64,000 nt of DNA from an uncultured bacterium. Its GTDB lineage: Bacteria > Bacillota > Clostridia > Lachnospirales > Lachnospiraceae. Within the stretch, counting starts at the first letter, position 1. Each line of letters opens with the position of its first letter. Positions 26,702 to 34,274 of this stretch are shown in pieces. Made by a program: the position numbers and the translations under genes. Location: assembly GCA_947643145.1 (NCBI GenBank), contig CANRVD010000004.1:38477-102476 (forward strand), given 5' to 3'. The notes under the pieces are model-generated. The model made no database searches, had not been told where the DNA came from, and saw only the letters and a program-made list of their open reading frames with translations.

Positions 26702-27163
26702 TTATTTTAATCTGTAATTTAAAAGATAAACATTCTTAATAATAAACTGTATTATTGTAATGGCTACTGCCACATAGATATATCCTTCCCTAAAGCGCAT
26801 AAAGGCAAACCGCCCCTTTGACAAAAAGTGCAACACACCCCGCAGCATAAAAACAATATATATCACTCCCATATAAGGCACAACCGGATGATAAAAGAAC
26901 GATTGAATAAACCTGCCCCCTATAAAGGCAAAAAAAGCTCTCGTCCCACCACAGCCCGGGCAGTAAAAGCCTCCCTGTTTCCGTATCCAGCAGTCATACT
27001 GCAGGCTTGCAATTGAAAATGGAGTATAATAATCAAGAAAAAGCACTGTCAAAGCAAAAACTCCCAAAAGCAACCCTGCCATCCACACAGCAAACTCGGT
27101 CTCTTTCTTTTCTGAAAAAAAGTATTCTGCCACTGTTTTCTCTTTTCGATTCTTTTCCGTCAT
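26702..27163 (-). CDS. DUF2752 membrane protein
   Basis: 153 aa, about three membrane segments. The diagnostic CPGCGGTRAFFAFIGGRF motif lies near residue 68, with the Cys pair conserved in DUF2752. Function of the family is unknown. It follows apbE on the same strand with an 80-bp gap. The N-terminus is charged and cytosolic. Start ATG has GGGGAAGAG upstream. Confidence 0.88.
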   Translation of the reverse strand: MTEKNRKEKTVAEYFFSEKKETEFAVWMAGLLLGVFALTVLFLDYYTPFSIASLQYDCWIRKQGGFYCPGCGGTRAFFAFIGGRFIQSFFYHPVVPYMGVIYIVFMLRGVLHFLSKGRFAFMRFREGYIYVAVAITIIQFIIKNVYLLNYRLK

Positions 27164-27246
27164 CTCTTCCCCACTCCTGCGATATTGATTCCTTCATCAA
27201 GTAAATATCACAATTCTTGCCTGTTCAAATGTTCCTCCGCAACATT

Positions 27247-28518
27247 CTACTCTAATACATATGCTTCAAAACCTTCCGAATACCAAAGCCTGCCATCCGA
27301 TGTAATAAATAAGGCATACACATCCTCAAGGGAATTAATATATTCCATGCCTTTCTCCTTCCCTAACGCAAAGCAGGTAGTAGAAAGTGCATCACCATCT
27401 ACCGAATTAGCTGAAAGGATTGTGACCCCATACAAATCATTCTCAAATGGATATCCCGTCTTTGGATTTATAATATGATGATACAACTCGCCGTCTTTTG
27501 TCCTGAAATATCTTTCATAGATTCCAGAGGATACTACAGACAGGTTCTTAATCCCTACCACTGCCGCTGTCTCATTTCTGTCCGCAAATGGCTGCTGGAT
27601 GCCAATCCGAAAGGCCTCTCCATCGTTCTTTTCTCCAATGCAGAGCACATTTCCTCCCAGATTAATCGTTGCACCGCTCACTCCCTGCTCTTGCAGATAT
27701 CTTTTCAAATCATCGGCAATATATCCCTTTGCAATTCCCCCCAAATCAATTTTCTGCCCCGGCTGCATAATACAAAGACTGTTGCCTTTGATAGAAAGCT
27801 TTCGGTAGTCCACATACGTTAGCGCTTCTTTGATTACTCTCTCATCCGGCACTTCAGGGTTCTCCGTCTTAAAATCCCATAAAGAAGTTACCGGCGCTAT
27901 CGTAATGTCAAAATTCCCCTTAGAAGCCTCGGAATACCGCTGGCCTGTCTGCAAAATGTCACACAGCATATCCGACACAGTAAACTCCATACCTCCATCT
28001 GCCCGAAGCGTAAAATCTGCTATATTTTTCTCTGGCCTCTGCTGCCCAATCCTTCCTGTTATGTCAGCAATTTCTTCCTGCGTATACTTTTCTTCCAATC
28101 CAGCTGCTTTCTGCTTTCCCTGCAAATACTCCTCTGACATAATGATTTCACTGTAAATCTGCTCCAATTCATTTATCTGGTATAACTCACTTTCCGGCAG
28201 TGTCCTGCTAAAAATCTCCTCATAGCCGCTGCAGCGTTCCACACAGGAGTCAAGCACCTCCTGACTCCCGCCCTGATACAAGGTTATTGTATACATTGTA
28301 TCAAAAGCAAAACCTGTTACTGTTAAATTTTCCTTTTCTTCTTTCCGTGCACAACCCAAAACCCCTGTCACAAGAATTGCAAAAAGCAGTAAAAAAGCGC
28401 GCTGACTTCGCTGGTGCGCTGACAAAAAGCTCCGCTTTTTGCTGACGTGCTTCCACATACTGAGAACTTTCCTATAATATGACAAAAACATCCTTTTCTT
28501 TCCTGTTCTATGTCTCAT
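27247..28518 (-). CDS. apbE: FAD:protein FMN transferase ApbE, lipoprotein
   Basis: Attaches FMN covalently to flavoproteins such as Rnf/Nqr subunits outside the membrane. 423 aa. The lipoprotein signal is displaced inward: RAFLLLFAILVTGVLGC has its Cys near residue 56, after a ~40-residue basic extension coded partly by the repeat at 28462-28476. Core motifs: FDTMYTITLYQ, DFTLRADGGMEF, FDITIAPVTSLW, IDLGGIAKGYIADDL, GGNVLCIGEKNDG, HHIINPKTGYPFENDL and DGDALSTTCFALG (metal and FAD site). The start overlaps the trmD end with an AGGAGA site, so it is co-transcribed. Whether the long N-terminus exports well is uncertain. Confidence 0.9.
   Translation of the reverse strand: MRHRTGKKRMFLSYYRKVLSMWKHVSKKRSFLSAHQRSQRAFLLLFAILVTGVLGCARKEEKENLTVTGFAFDTMYTITLYQGGSQEVLDSCVERCSGYEEIFSRTLPESELYQINELEQIYSEIIMSEEYLQGKQKAAGLEEKYTQEEIADITGRIGQQRPEKNIADFTLRADGGMEFTVSDMLCDILQTGQRYSEASKGNFDITIAPVTSLWDFKTENPEVPDERVIKEALTYVDYRKLSIKGNSLCIMQPGQKIDLGGIAKGYIADDLKRYLQEQGVSGATINLGGNVLCIGEKNDGEAFRIGIQQPFADRNETAAVVGIKNLSVVSSGIYERYFRTKDGELYHHIINPKTGYPFENDLYGVTILSANSVDGDALSTTCFALGKEKGMEYINSLEDVYALFITSDGRLWYSEGFEAYVLE
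28420..28476. repeat. Palindromic repeat ending in gagaactttcctata (copy 2), inside apbE
   Basis: Perfect hairpin CAAAAAGC-tcc-GCTTTTTG, then CTGACGTGCTTCCACATACT and GAGAACTTTCCTATA at 28462-28476. It is the same arrangement as at 3680-3731. Here it lies in frame within the apbE 5' coding region and encodes part of the residues LSYYRKVLSMWKHVSKKRSF. Confidence 0.6.
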
Positions 28519-28519
28519 T

Positions 28520-29269
28520 TCAATCTCCTGACTCTATACTTTGAACTAATTTCCTCTCTTCCTCCGACAATTCCGCTTTTTCAAGCAAATCCGGGCGGTA
28601 TAATGCCGTCCGGATCACAGACTGTTTTCGGTACCACTCTGCTAACAGCTTGTGGTTTCCCGATAACAGCACCGGTGGAACCTTTTTTCCATTCCATTCC
28701 TCTGGTCTGGTATACTGCGGATACTCCAAAAGATTATCACTAAAAGATTCCGTCTGTGCGGAAACATCATTATTCAAAACACCGGGAACCAGCCTGGAAA
28801 TAGTATCCATCATCACCAAAGCCGGAAGTTCCCCACCAGTCAGCACATAATCACCAATTGAAACATAATCTGTTACAATCTCTTCCAAAACCCGCTCATC
28901 AATCCCCTCGTAATGACCGCACAGAAATACCAGATCCTCTTCCTTTGCATACTCCTGTGCCATTTCCTGCGAAAAGACCCTGCCCTGCGGTGAAAGGTAA
29001 ATGACCCTTGGCTTCTCCTGACCATCTTCTGAAAAATGCTTCTCTCTGATATCCAGATAACACTGGTATACCGGTTCCGCCTGCATCACCATACCAGCTC
29101 CGCCGCCATATGGATAATCATCCACCCTGCTATGCTTATTATTCGCATAATCTCTTATATTTACCGCATTGACACGGATATGCCCCGCCTTAATTGCCCT
29201 TCCTGTGATACTGACATTCATTGCATTTTCAATCATCTCAGGAAATAATGTCATAACATGAAAATTCAT
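28520..29269 (-). CDS. trmD: tRNA (guanine-37-N1)-methyltransferase TrmD
   Basis: Methylates G37 next to the anticodon, preventing +1 frameshifts. 249 aa, standard length. SPOUT knot motifs: MNFHVMTLFPEMIENAMNVS at the start, YPYGGGAGMVMQAEPVY, VFLCGHYEGIDERVLE and ISIGDYVLTGGELPALV-type sequence (here YVSIGDYVLTGGELPALVMM), ending DVSAQTESFSDNLLEYPQYT. It lies in the classical rpsP-khpA-rimM-trmD cluster but is followed by apbE rather than rplS. Confidence 0.97.
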   Translation of the reverse strand: MNFHVMTLFPEMIENAMNVSITGRAIKAGHIRVNAVNIRDYANNKHSRVDDYPYGGGAGMVMQAEPVYQCYLDIREKHFSEDGQEKPRVIYLSPQGRVFSQEMAQEYAKEEDLVFLCGHYEGIDERVLEEIVTDYVSIGDYVLTGGELPALVMMDTISRLVPGVLNNDVSAQTESFSDNLLEYPQYTRPEEWNGKKVPPVLLSGNHKLLAEWYRKQSVIRTALYRPDLLEKAELSEEERKLVQSIESGD

Positions 29270-29289
29270 GAAAGCCTCCCTTTGTTACT

Positions 29290-29796
29290 CTAATCCAGCA
29301 GCCCCGGTAAAAGATGGATAACTACCTTCTTTGCCTCCGTATCCAAGTCTTTCACACAGTCCGGAATTGAAGGAATCAGTACTTCCTTCCCCTCATGCTT
29401 CACGGCGAATACAAGGTTTGCTCCGGTTTCGAGCACATCTGACAAAATACCAAATTCCTTTCCGTCGTCCGTATAGACCTTTGCTCCAATAATATCTGCA
29501 ATATAGTACTCGCCTTCCTCTAAAGGAACTGCATTTTCTCTTGTCACATATAAATCGTTTCCCTTATATTTTTCAATGTCATTGATATTATCAATTCCCT
29601 TAAATTTCACAATTACCAAATTCTTAAAATACCGTACATGAGAAACCTTTAACGGTATTTTCTCTGTTCCGGTATCCAAAAGAACTTCCTTTAAACTGTC
29701 AAAACGCTTTGGGTCATCTGTTGTTGGAAAAACCTTTACTTCCCCGCGAACTCCGTGTGTATTTGCAATGACTCCCACCCGAAATAAATCTACCAT
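29290..29796 (-). CDS. rimM: Ribosome maturation factor RimM
   Basis: Assists 30S head assembly by binding S19. 168 aa from the ATG at 29794-29796, preceded by GGAGATAGGA; an upstream in-frame ATG has no ribosome site. [20 protein letters not shown] opens the N-terminal beta barrel; the C-terminal PRC-barrel includes [20 protein letters not shown] and [14 protein letters not shown]. Follows khpA after a likely attenuator and precedes trmD by 20 bp. Confidence 0.95.
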   Translation of the reverse strand: MVDLFRVGVIANTHGVRGEVKVFPTTDDPKRFDSLKEVLLDTGTEKIPLKVSHVRYFKNLVIVKFKGIDNINDIEKYKGNDLYVTRENAVPLEEGEYYIADIIGAKVYTDDGKEFGILSDVLETGANLVFAVKHEGKEVLIPSIPDCVKDLDTEAKKVVIHLLPGLLD

Positions 29797-29812
29797 TCCT
29801 ATCTCCATTTCT

Positions 29813-29841
29813 AAAAAAAGCCCATGCCAAACGGCACAGGC
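29813..29841 (-). terminator. Attenuator-like hairpin between khpA and rimM
   Basis: On the minus strand GCCTGTGCC-gttt-GGCATGGGC forms a 9-bp stem with two G-T pairs, followed directly by seven T, a classical intrinsic terminator within the ribosomal operon. It would reduce rimM-trmD-apbE relative to rpsP-khpA. Confidence 0.65.
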
Positions 29842-29859
29842 GGTTTGAATAGTAACTAT

Positions 29860-30090
29860 TTAATGTCCTATTTCTACAACTACTTTCTTATCCGTTTTGG
29901 AAGCTGCCGCTTTCACCATGGCACGAATTGCTTTTGCAATACGACCCTGCTTACCAATGACTTTTCCCATATCTTCCGGATGAACTTTTAACTCCAAGAT
30001 AATTTCATTGTCTTTTTCAGTCTCTGTTACAGTGACCGCTTCCGGGTGGTCAACAAGCGACTGAGCAAGAACTTCAACTAATTCTTTCAT
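29860..30090 (-). CDS. khpA: KH-domain RNA-binding protein KhpA
   Basis: 76 aa, the normal size, from the ATG with GGGAGG upstream. Single KH domain with GKVIGKQGRIAKAIRAMVKA (the GxxG loop is GKQG) and KKVVVEIGH at the end. Partner of KhpB in regulating cell division and elongation in Firmicutes. It sits between rpsP and rimM as in most Clostridia and Bacilli. Confidence 0.95.
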   Translation of the reverse strand: MKELVEVLAQSLVDHPEAVTVTETEKDNEIILELKVHPEDMGKVIGKQGRIAKAIRAMVKAAASKTDKKVVVEIGH

Positions 30091-30123
30091 ACCTGAAACC
30101 TCCCTACTCGCAGATACCAACAT

Positions 30124-30369
30124 TTATTTTACGATACCTGCTTCTTTTAATAGCTTACCTACAGTTTCAGTTGGTTTTGCACCATTTGCTAACCATTTCT
30201 TAGCCTTTTCCTCATCAAATTTGAAAACGCTTGGATCCTGATTTGGGTCATAAGTACCGATTTCCTCGATAAATCTACCATCTCTAGGTGCTCTAGCATC
30301 AGCTACAACTACTCTATAGAAAGGAGCTTTTTTCTTGCCCATTCTTCTTAAGCGAATCTTTACTGCCAT
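30124..30369 (-). CDS. rpsP: 30S ribosomal protein S16
   Basis: 81 aa from the ATG at 30367-30369, with AGGAGGTGAAAAAG upstream; a GTG nine bases earlier overlaps that ribosome site and is rejected. [20 protein letters not shown] and [12 protein letters not shown] are the S16 signatures, and [19 protein letters not shown] closes it. Located between ffh and khpA. Confidence 0.98.
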   Translation of the reverse strand: MAVKIRLRRMGKKKAPFYRVVVADARAPRDGRFIEEIGTYDPNQDPSVFKFDEEKAKKWLANGAKPTETVGKLLKEAGIVK

Positions 30370-30452
30370 CTTTTTCACCTCCTTGATTTTTACTAAGTAT
30401 ATTTAAATCCACACCTGCTTTTGCCTGTGCAGAGTCAAACCAATGTATCCTG

Positions 30453-31805
30453 TCAGAAGCCAAAAGGCATCTTTGGCATGGAAAATCTTCCTTTTTTCCT
30501 GCCCTTGCCGCCAAGCATTCCTGACATCTGTTTCATCATCTTCTTTGACTGCTCATACTGCTTCATAAGCTTATTCACCTCAGAGATATCAACTCCTGCG
30601 CCTTTCGCAATTCTGCGCTTTCTGGACGGATTGATAATAGCCGGATTTCCCCGTTCTTCCAAAGTCATGGAAAAGATAATTGCTTCTATATTTTTAAAGA
30701 TACTGTCATCTATTTCCAAATCAGATGGCAGCCCCATACCGGGAAGCATACTCAAAATACTCTGAATCCCACCCATCTTCTTCATCTGCGCCATCTGCTC
30801 CAAAAAGTCATTAAAATCAAACTCTGCTTTTCGGAACTTCTTTTCCATCTCTCTTGCTTTGTCTTCATCGATTTCCGCTTCCGCTTTTTCAATCAGGGTA
30901 AGTACATCACCCATTCCCAATATTCTGGAAGCCATACGGTCTGGATGGAACTGCTCCAAATCAGATAATTTCTCACCCATTCCGACATAGAGAATCGGAC
31001 ATCCGGTAACTGCCTTAATGGACAAAGCCGCACCGCCACGCGTATCACCATCTAATTTTGTTAAGATAACACCATCAATACCTATCCTGTCCTGAAAGGT
31101 AGTTGCTACGTTGACAGCATCCTGTCCTGTCATGGAATCTACCACCAAAATACTCTGGTCCACCACAACATTTGCCTTGATTTCCTGTAACTCTTCCATC
31201 ATCTCTTCATCCACATGAAGACGTCCCGCAGTATCCAGTAATACTACATTATGCTTATTCTTTTCGGCATGCTCAATAGCCGCCTTCGCAATATCAACAG
31301 GCTTATGGTTTGTCCCCATAGAGAACACCTCAACACCCTGCTTCTCACCATTAATCTGCAACTGCTCAATCGCTGCCGGACGATAAATATCACATGCTGC
31401 CAAAAGAGGACTTCTGCCCTTCTGCTTTAACTTTCCTGCAATCTTAGCTGTTGTGGTCGTTTTACCTGCACCCTGCAGTCCACACATCAGAATTATAGTA
31501 ATCTCATTGGAAGGCTTTAGCACCAGCTCCGTTGTATCGCTTCCCATAAGGTTTACTAACTCTTCATTCACCAGCTTAATTACCATCTGGCCTGGAGTAA
31601 GGCTGTTTAGTACATCCTGCCCAATTGCCCGCTCCTGTACTGTCTTGACAAAATTCTTAACGACTTTAAAGTTAACATCCGCTTCTAAAAGCGCCATCTT
31701 AACCTCTTTCAGAGCAGCCTTTACATCATCCTCCGTCAGTCTCCCCTTACTTCGGAGATTTTTAAAAACATTTTGCAATTTTTCTGTTAAATTATCGAAT
31801 GCCAT
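30453..31805 (-). CDS. ffh: Signal recognition particle GTPase Ffh
   Basis: Binds signal sequences and 4.5S/6S-type SRP RNA to target proteins to the membrane. 450 aa from the ATG with AGGAGG upstream. N domain, then GTPase G1 GLQGAGKTTTTAKIAGKL near residue 107, DTAGR (LLDTAGRLHVDEEMMEEL), TKLDGDTRGGAALS, and the C-terminal M domain with MAQMKKMGGIQSILSMLPGM and the RNA-binding IINPSRKRRIAKGAGV. ylxM, its usual immediate upstream neighbour, is 1.8 kb away. Confidence 0.98.
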   Translation of the reverse strand: MAFDNLTEKLQNVFKNLRSKGRLTEDDVKAALKEVKMALLEADVNFKVVKNFVKTVQERAIGQDVLNSLTPGQMVIKLVNEELVNLMGSDTTELVLKPSNEITIILMCGLQGAGKTTTTAKIAGKLKQKGRSPLLAACDIYRPAAIEQLQINGEKQGVEVFSMGTNHKPVDIAKAAIEHAEKNKHNVVLLDTAGRLHVDEEMMEELQEIKANVVVDQSILVVDSMTGQDAVNVATTFQDRIGIDGVILTKLDGDTRGGAALSIKAVTGCPILYVGMGEKLSDLEQFHPDRMASRILGMGDVLTLIEKAEAEIDEDKAREMEKKFRKAEFDFNDFLEQMAQMKKMGGIQSILSMLPGMGLPSDLEIDDSIFKNIEAIIFSMTLEERGNPAIINPSRKRRIAKGAGVDISEVNKLMKQYEQSKKMMKQMSGMLGGKGRKKGRFSMPKMPFGF

Positions 31806-32433
31806 AAATACCTCCTGTCTGCTTTTTACAACACCAAAGCACAAAACACAGTGTAACCGAAAAGCATATTCTTGTCAAGCTTTTTTCTTGACAAAAATCC
31901 CTAACTTTCCGATTTGCCACTATATCCAAAACAAAGGGTGCTGCCATAATAGGCTTTGCACCATTTGCCATAATTATGAATTCTATTCTTTTATTCTGTT
32001 AAGTTCTGTGATAACCCCCCAGTGACGATAGTGTTACTTTTAATGCAATATACCGCTTATACATTGCATTTTACGTGTCAGGCGCTACTTCTTTAATTGG
32101 ATATCATGTTAATGTTATTCATGCGGAGCAACAAGACAAGTGTGAGCTTGCCCGCATTTATTAATCTTACAATATCTAACTTCTAAAATAACGGTATATC
32201 ATAACAAGCATATAAAGCCTATCCATCTTCTGACATCACATCATACACGGCACTTTCTATCTTTACACCACTTTACAGCTTTTTAGATTCAGATACCCCA
32301 TGCAGGCCATAGGACATAATCTGAGTGAAAACAGGTTCATCAAAACACTGTACCTGAAATGTAAAAAATATTGCTGTATACCAATTCCTGCGTCAAGAAA
32401 GGGCAGCGAAAGTAATTCTTTCCATAAATATTC
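31806..32433. other. Non-coding region between ffh and the Ig-like gene
   Basis: About 630 bp without a convincing gene on either strand. It contains a hairpin repeat at 32121-32157 related to 16241-16280, and a tandem of AT-rich stretches. No tRNA or SRP RNA pattern was found. The ffh promoter should lie at the left side on the minus strand, but no clear -35/-10 pair stands out. Confidence 0.5.
32121..32157. repeat. Hairpin repeat with gcaacaa...gagcttgc core, copy 2
   Basis: ATGCGG ... CCGCAT enclose AGCAACAAGACAAGTGTGAGCTTGC; compare the copy at 16241-16280. The paired ends differ between copies but remain complementary. Confidence 0.45.
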
Positions 32434-32462
32434 TTGCACTTTTCCTCCTGTTTCGCTATAAT
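32434..32462 (+). promoter_or_regulatory. Sigma-A type promoter of the Ig-like protein gene
   Basis: TTGCAC (32434-32439), 17-bp spacer, TATAAT (32457-32462). The transcript would have a ~115-nt leader with two hairpins: GCAGAAA/TTTCTGC and CAGGTTTG/CAAACCTG, the latter ending about 30 nt before the start codon. Confidence 0.75.
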
Positions 32463-32582
32463 ACTTTTGTTGTTATTGTTATTGCAGAAACTTGTTTTCT
32501 GCCCTGACAGGTTTGTGTTTACGCGCTGCTCGCCGCAAACCTGAAGATGCACAATAAAGCAGCGCAGAAATGGAGTGAAAAA

Positions 32583-33593
32583 ATGAAATTTTTTACAAAA
32601 TCAAAAGCAATTGCATTATTTTTGGCAGTTGTAGTCGTAGCAAGCAACCTTTTTGTTGCTCCAAGCACAGCAAAGGCTGCCGATGACAGTTCTGTTCTTG
32701 ACCTTGTAAATATTCCCAATGGCAGTGCTACCGCTAACACTACAGTAAATAATGAATTTGAAGCCACAACAACTTCATATGCCGCAATCGAAGTTGTTGT
32801 ACCAAAAGAAGTTGGCATGACTATCACAATTACCCGTAACAGTGATTCGTATACTGTATATACAGATACCATCACCTCTTCAGAATGGGATTATGATGAA
32901 CAGGGTATGATTTACTACATGCTTACGTTTGAAAGAATGACAGCCGGTGGATATAACATTGCACTTACTTTTGATGCAGATACCCCATATGCTATATTCG
33001 GCGCCCAGTCTAAACCAGCTGCTTCCATCAGCAGCAGCAATATTATTTTGACGAAGGGCTTCTCACAGAAGTTATCTGTTACAAACGGTACCGTAAGCAA
33101 ATGGACTTCCAGCAATTCCAAAGTTGCCGCTGTAGACAAAAATGGTAAGGTAACCGGAAAATCTGCTGGTGCTGCTACCATTACAGCAACAACGACGGAC
33201 GGTCAGCTTTTGAACTGTTCTGTAAGCGTAAAGGCAAATGCATACACAGAGCCAGCACTTACTGTCAGCAATTGTCCTTATGGCAATGCATACATCGGTA
33301 TCACAAAAGTTTCTTATAACAAAAAAGGCGACCTTGTAATTAAGGCATCCTTCCTTAACAACTGCGGACATAAGATAACACAGTTAAAGAATATCAAGAT
33401 AGCAGTTAAGGACAAATCCGGCAAAACAATTGGTACCTTTTCAAAGAAAAGCACAAAAACAACCATTTTACAGGGTGGAAAGAAAACTTTTACTTACACA
33501 ATTAAGAAAGCAAAGTTAAAGAAGAAGACAACACAGGATTTAAGAACTGCTGATGTGAAATCTTCTTGGAATTATTTACGTTCTGCTTATTAA
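32583..33593 (+). CDS. Secreted protein with a bacterial Ig-like (Big_2) domain
   Basis: 336 aa from the ATG with GGAGTGAA upstream. Signal peptide SKAIALFLAVVVVASNLFVA cleaved near APSTAKA-ADD. Then a ~120-residue beta-rich region, a Big_2 domain at about residues 150-220 (ILTKGFSQKLSVTNGTVSKW, AAVDKNGKVTGKSAGAATIT), and a lysine-rich C-terminal domain (ITKVSYNKKGDLVIKASFLN) similar to surface proteins of Lachnospiraceae. No LPXTG or other anchor, so it is released or bound by charge. Single-gene unit with its own promoter and terminator, lying opposite to the flanking genes and splitting ylxM from ffh. Confidence 0.85.
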   Translation: MKFFTKSKAIALFLAVVVVASNLFVAPSTAKAADDSSVLDLVNIPNGSATANTTVNNEFEATTTSYAAIEVVVPKEVGMTITITRNSDSYTVYTDTITSSEWDYDEQGMIYYMLTFERMTAGGYNIALTFDADTPYAIFGAQSKPAASISSSNIILTKGFSQKLSVTNGTVSKWTSSNSKVAAVDKNGKVTGKSAGAATITATTTDGQLLNCSVSVKANAYTEPALTVSNCPYGNAYIGITKVSYNKKGDLVIKASFLNNCGHKITQLKNIKIAVKDKSGKTIGTFSKKSTKTTILQGGKKTFTYTIKKAKLKKKTTQDLRTADVKSSWNYLRSAY

Positions 33594-33615
33594 GCCAAAG
33601 CGTCATAGCAAGTTA

Positions 33616-33645
33616 GGGGAATGCGTTTGCATTCCCTTTTTTATT
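33616..33645 (+). terminator. Terminator module, copy 3
   Basis: GGGGAATGCGTTTGCATTCCC followed by TTTTTTATTA, right after the Ig-like gene and at the 3' end of the convergent ylxM. The loop is changed (GTTT for GCTG) relative to the other three copies. Confidence 0.85.
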
Positions 33646-34012
33646 ACTCCTCCAATATCTCCTCAAGCTTCTGAAAAACTTTTTTCCATTCCGCCTCTTC
33701 CTGTGGTATCTGCAACGACTTCAAAACCTCCCTAAGTTCTTTCACCAGTTCCTTTTGTTTCTCAAAGCGGGCGGCTAATCCAAGTTTCTTCTCATAATCC
33801 CTTAACTGTCTGGAAGCGCGTTTAATCGCATCATACGCACCCTGTCTGGAAATCCCCTCCTCCTCGGCAATTTCCGTAAAATTATAATCCTCCAAAATAC
33901 TTGCCTCAAACATCCTCTGCTGGTTTTCTTTCAGCAAAGCGCCGTAAAAATCATATAATAAGGAAAGCTCTACCCTTTCTTCTAATCCATCCTCTGCCTT
34001 TTCTAACTCCAT
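33644..34012 (-). CDS. ylxM: YlxM/UPF0122 family HTH protein
   Basis: 122 aa from the ATG preceded by TTGGAG. Sigma-factor-like helix-turn-helix: LLYDFYGALLKENQQRMFEA, DYNFTEIAEEEGISRQGAYD, IKRASRQLRDYEKKL, then a coiled-coil-like tail. In Firmicutes ylxM lies directly upstream of ffh and its product stimulates the SRP GTPase. Here an inverted single-gene unit separates the two, so they cannot share a simple transcript: the Ig-like gene and its terminator lie between them. Confidence 0.9.
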   Translation of the reverse strand: MELEKAEDGLEERVELSLLYDFYGALLKENQQRMFEASILEDYNFTEIAEEEGISRQGAYDAIKRASRQLRDYEKKLGLAARFEKQKELVKELREVLKSLQIPQEEAEWKKVFQKLEEILEE

Positions 34013-34046
34013 CGAACCATACTCCAATCCTAATCCATATTTTTAT

Positions 34047-34113
34047 AGAAAAGGGGAATGCCAGCGCATTCCCCTAACAAAAATGTCAAACATTTTTGCT
34101 GATGCACCACTAC
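34047..34113 (-). repeat. Terminator module, copy 4 (with upstream hairpin)
   Basis: Minus strand: GTAGTGGTGCATCAG, hairpin CAAAAATGT-ttg-ACATTTTTG (34078-34098), TTA, then GGGGAATGCGCTGGCATTCCCC and TTTTCTA. It should terminate the oad operon. Compared with copy 2 the first hairpin differs in sequence but keeps pairing. Confidence 0.8.
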
Positions 34114-34274
34114 ATTTCGAGCTGTTTCTCCTATCCGATAGAAATGGCATCCAAAAACAAACTGTTTTGAATGCCATTATTCTCACTTATATATGCGAAC
34201 CTCGTTCACTAAGACACTACCTCATGCTGCGCTTTCTGCGGCTCAAATGGTAATGAATCAAACCTATATCTGCC

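Noticed and set aside
31806..32433. Possible SRP RNA gene near ffh
   Set aside because: The conserved GGAA-tetraloop/asymmetric-loop pattern of SRP RNA was not found on either strand in this gap.
32547..32582. Earlier ATG for the Ig-like protein
   Set aside because: The ATG at 32583 has GGAG at proper spacing and begins a clean signal peptide; the earlier one would add a hydrophilic stretch before it.
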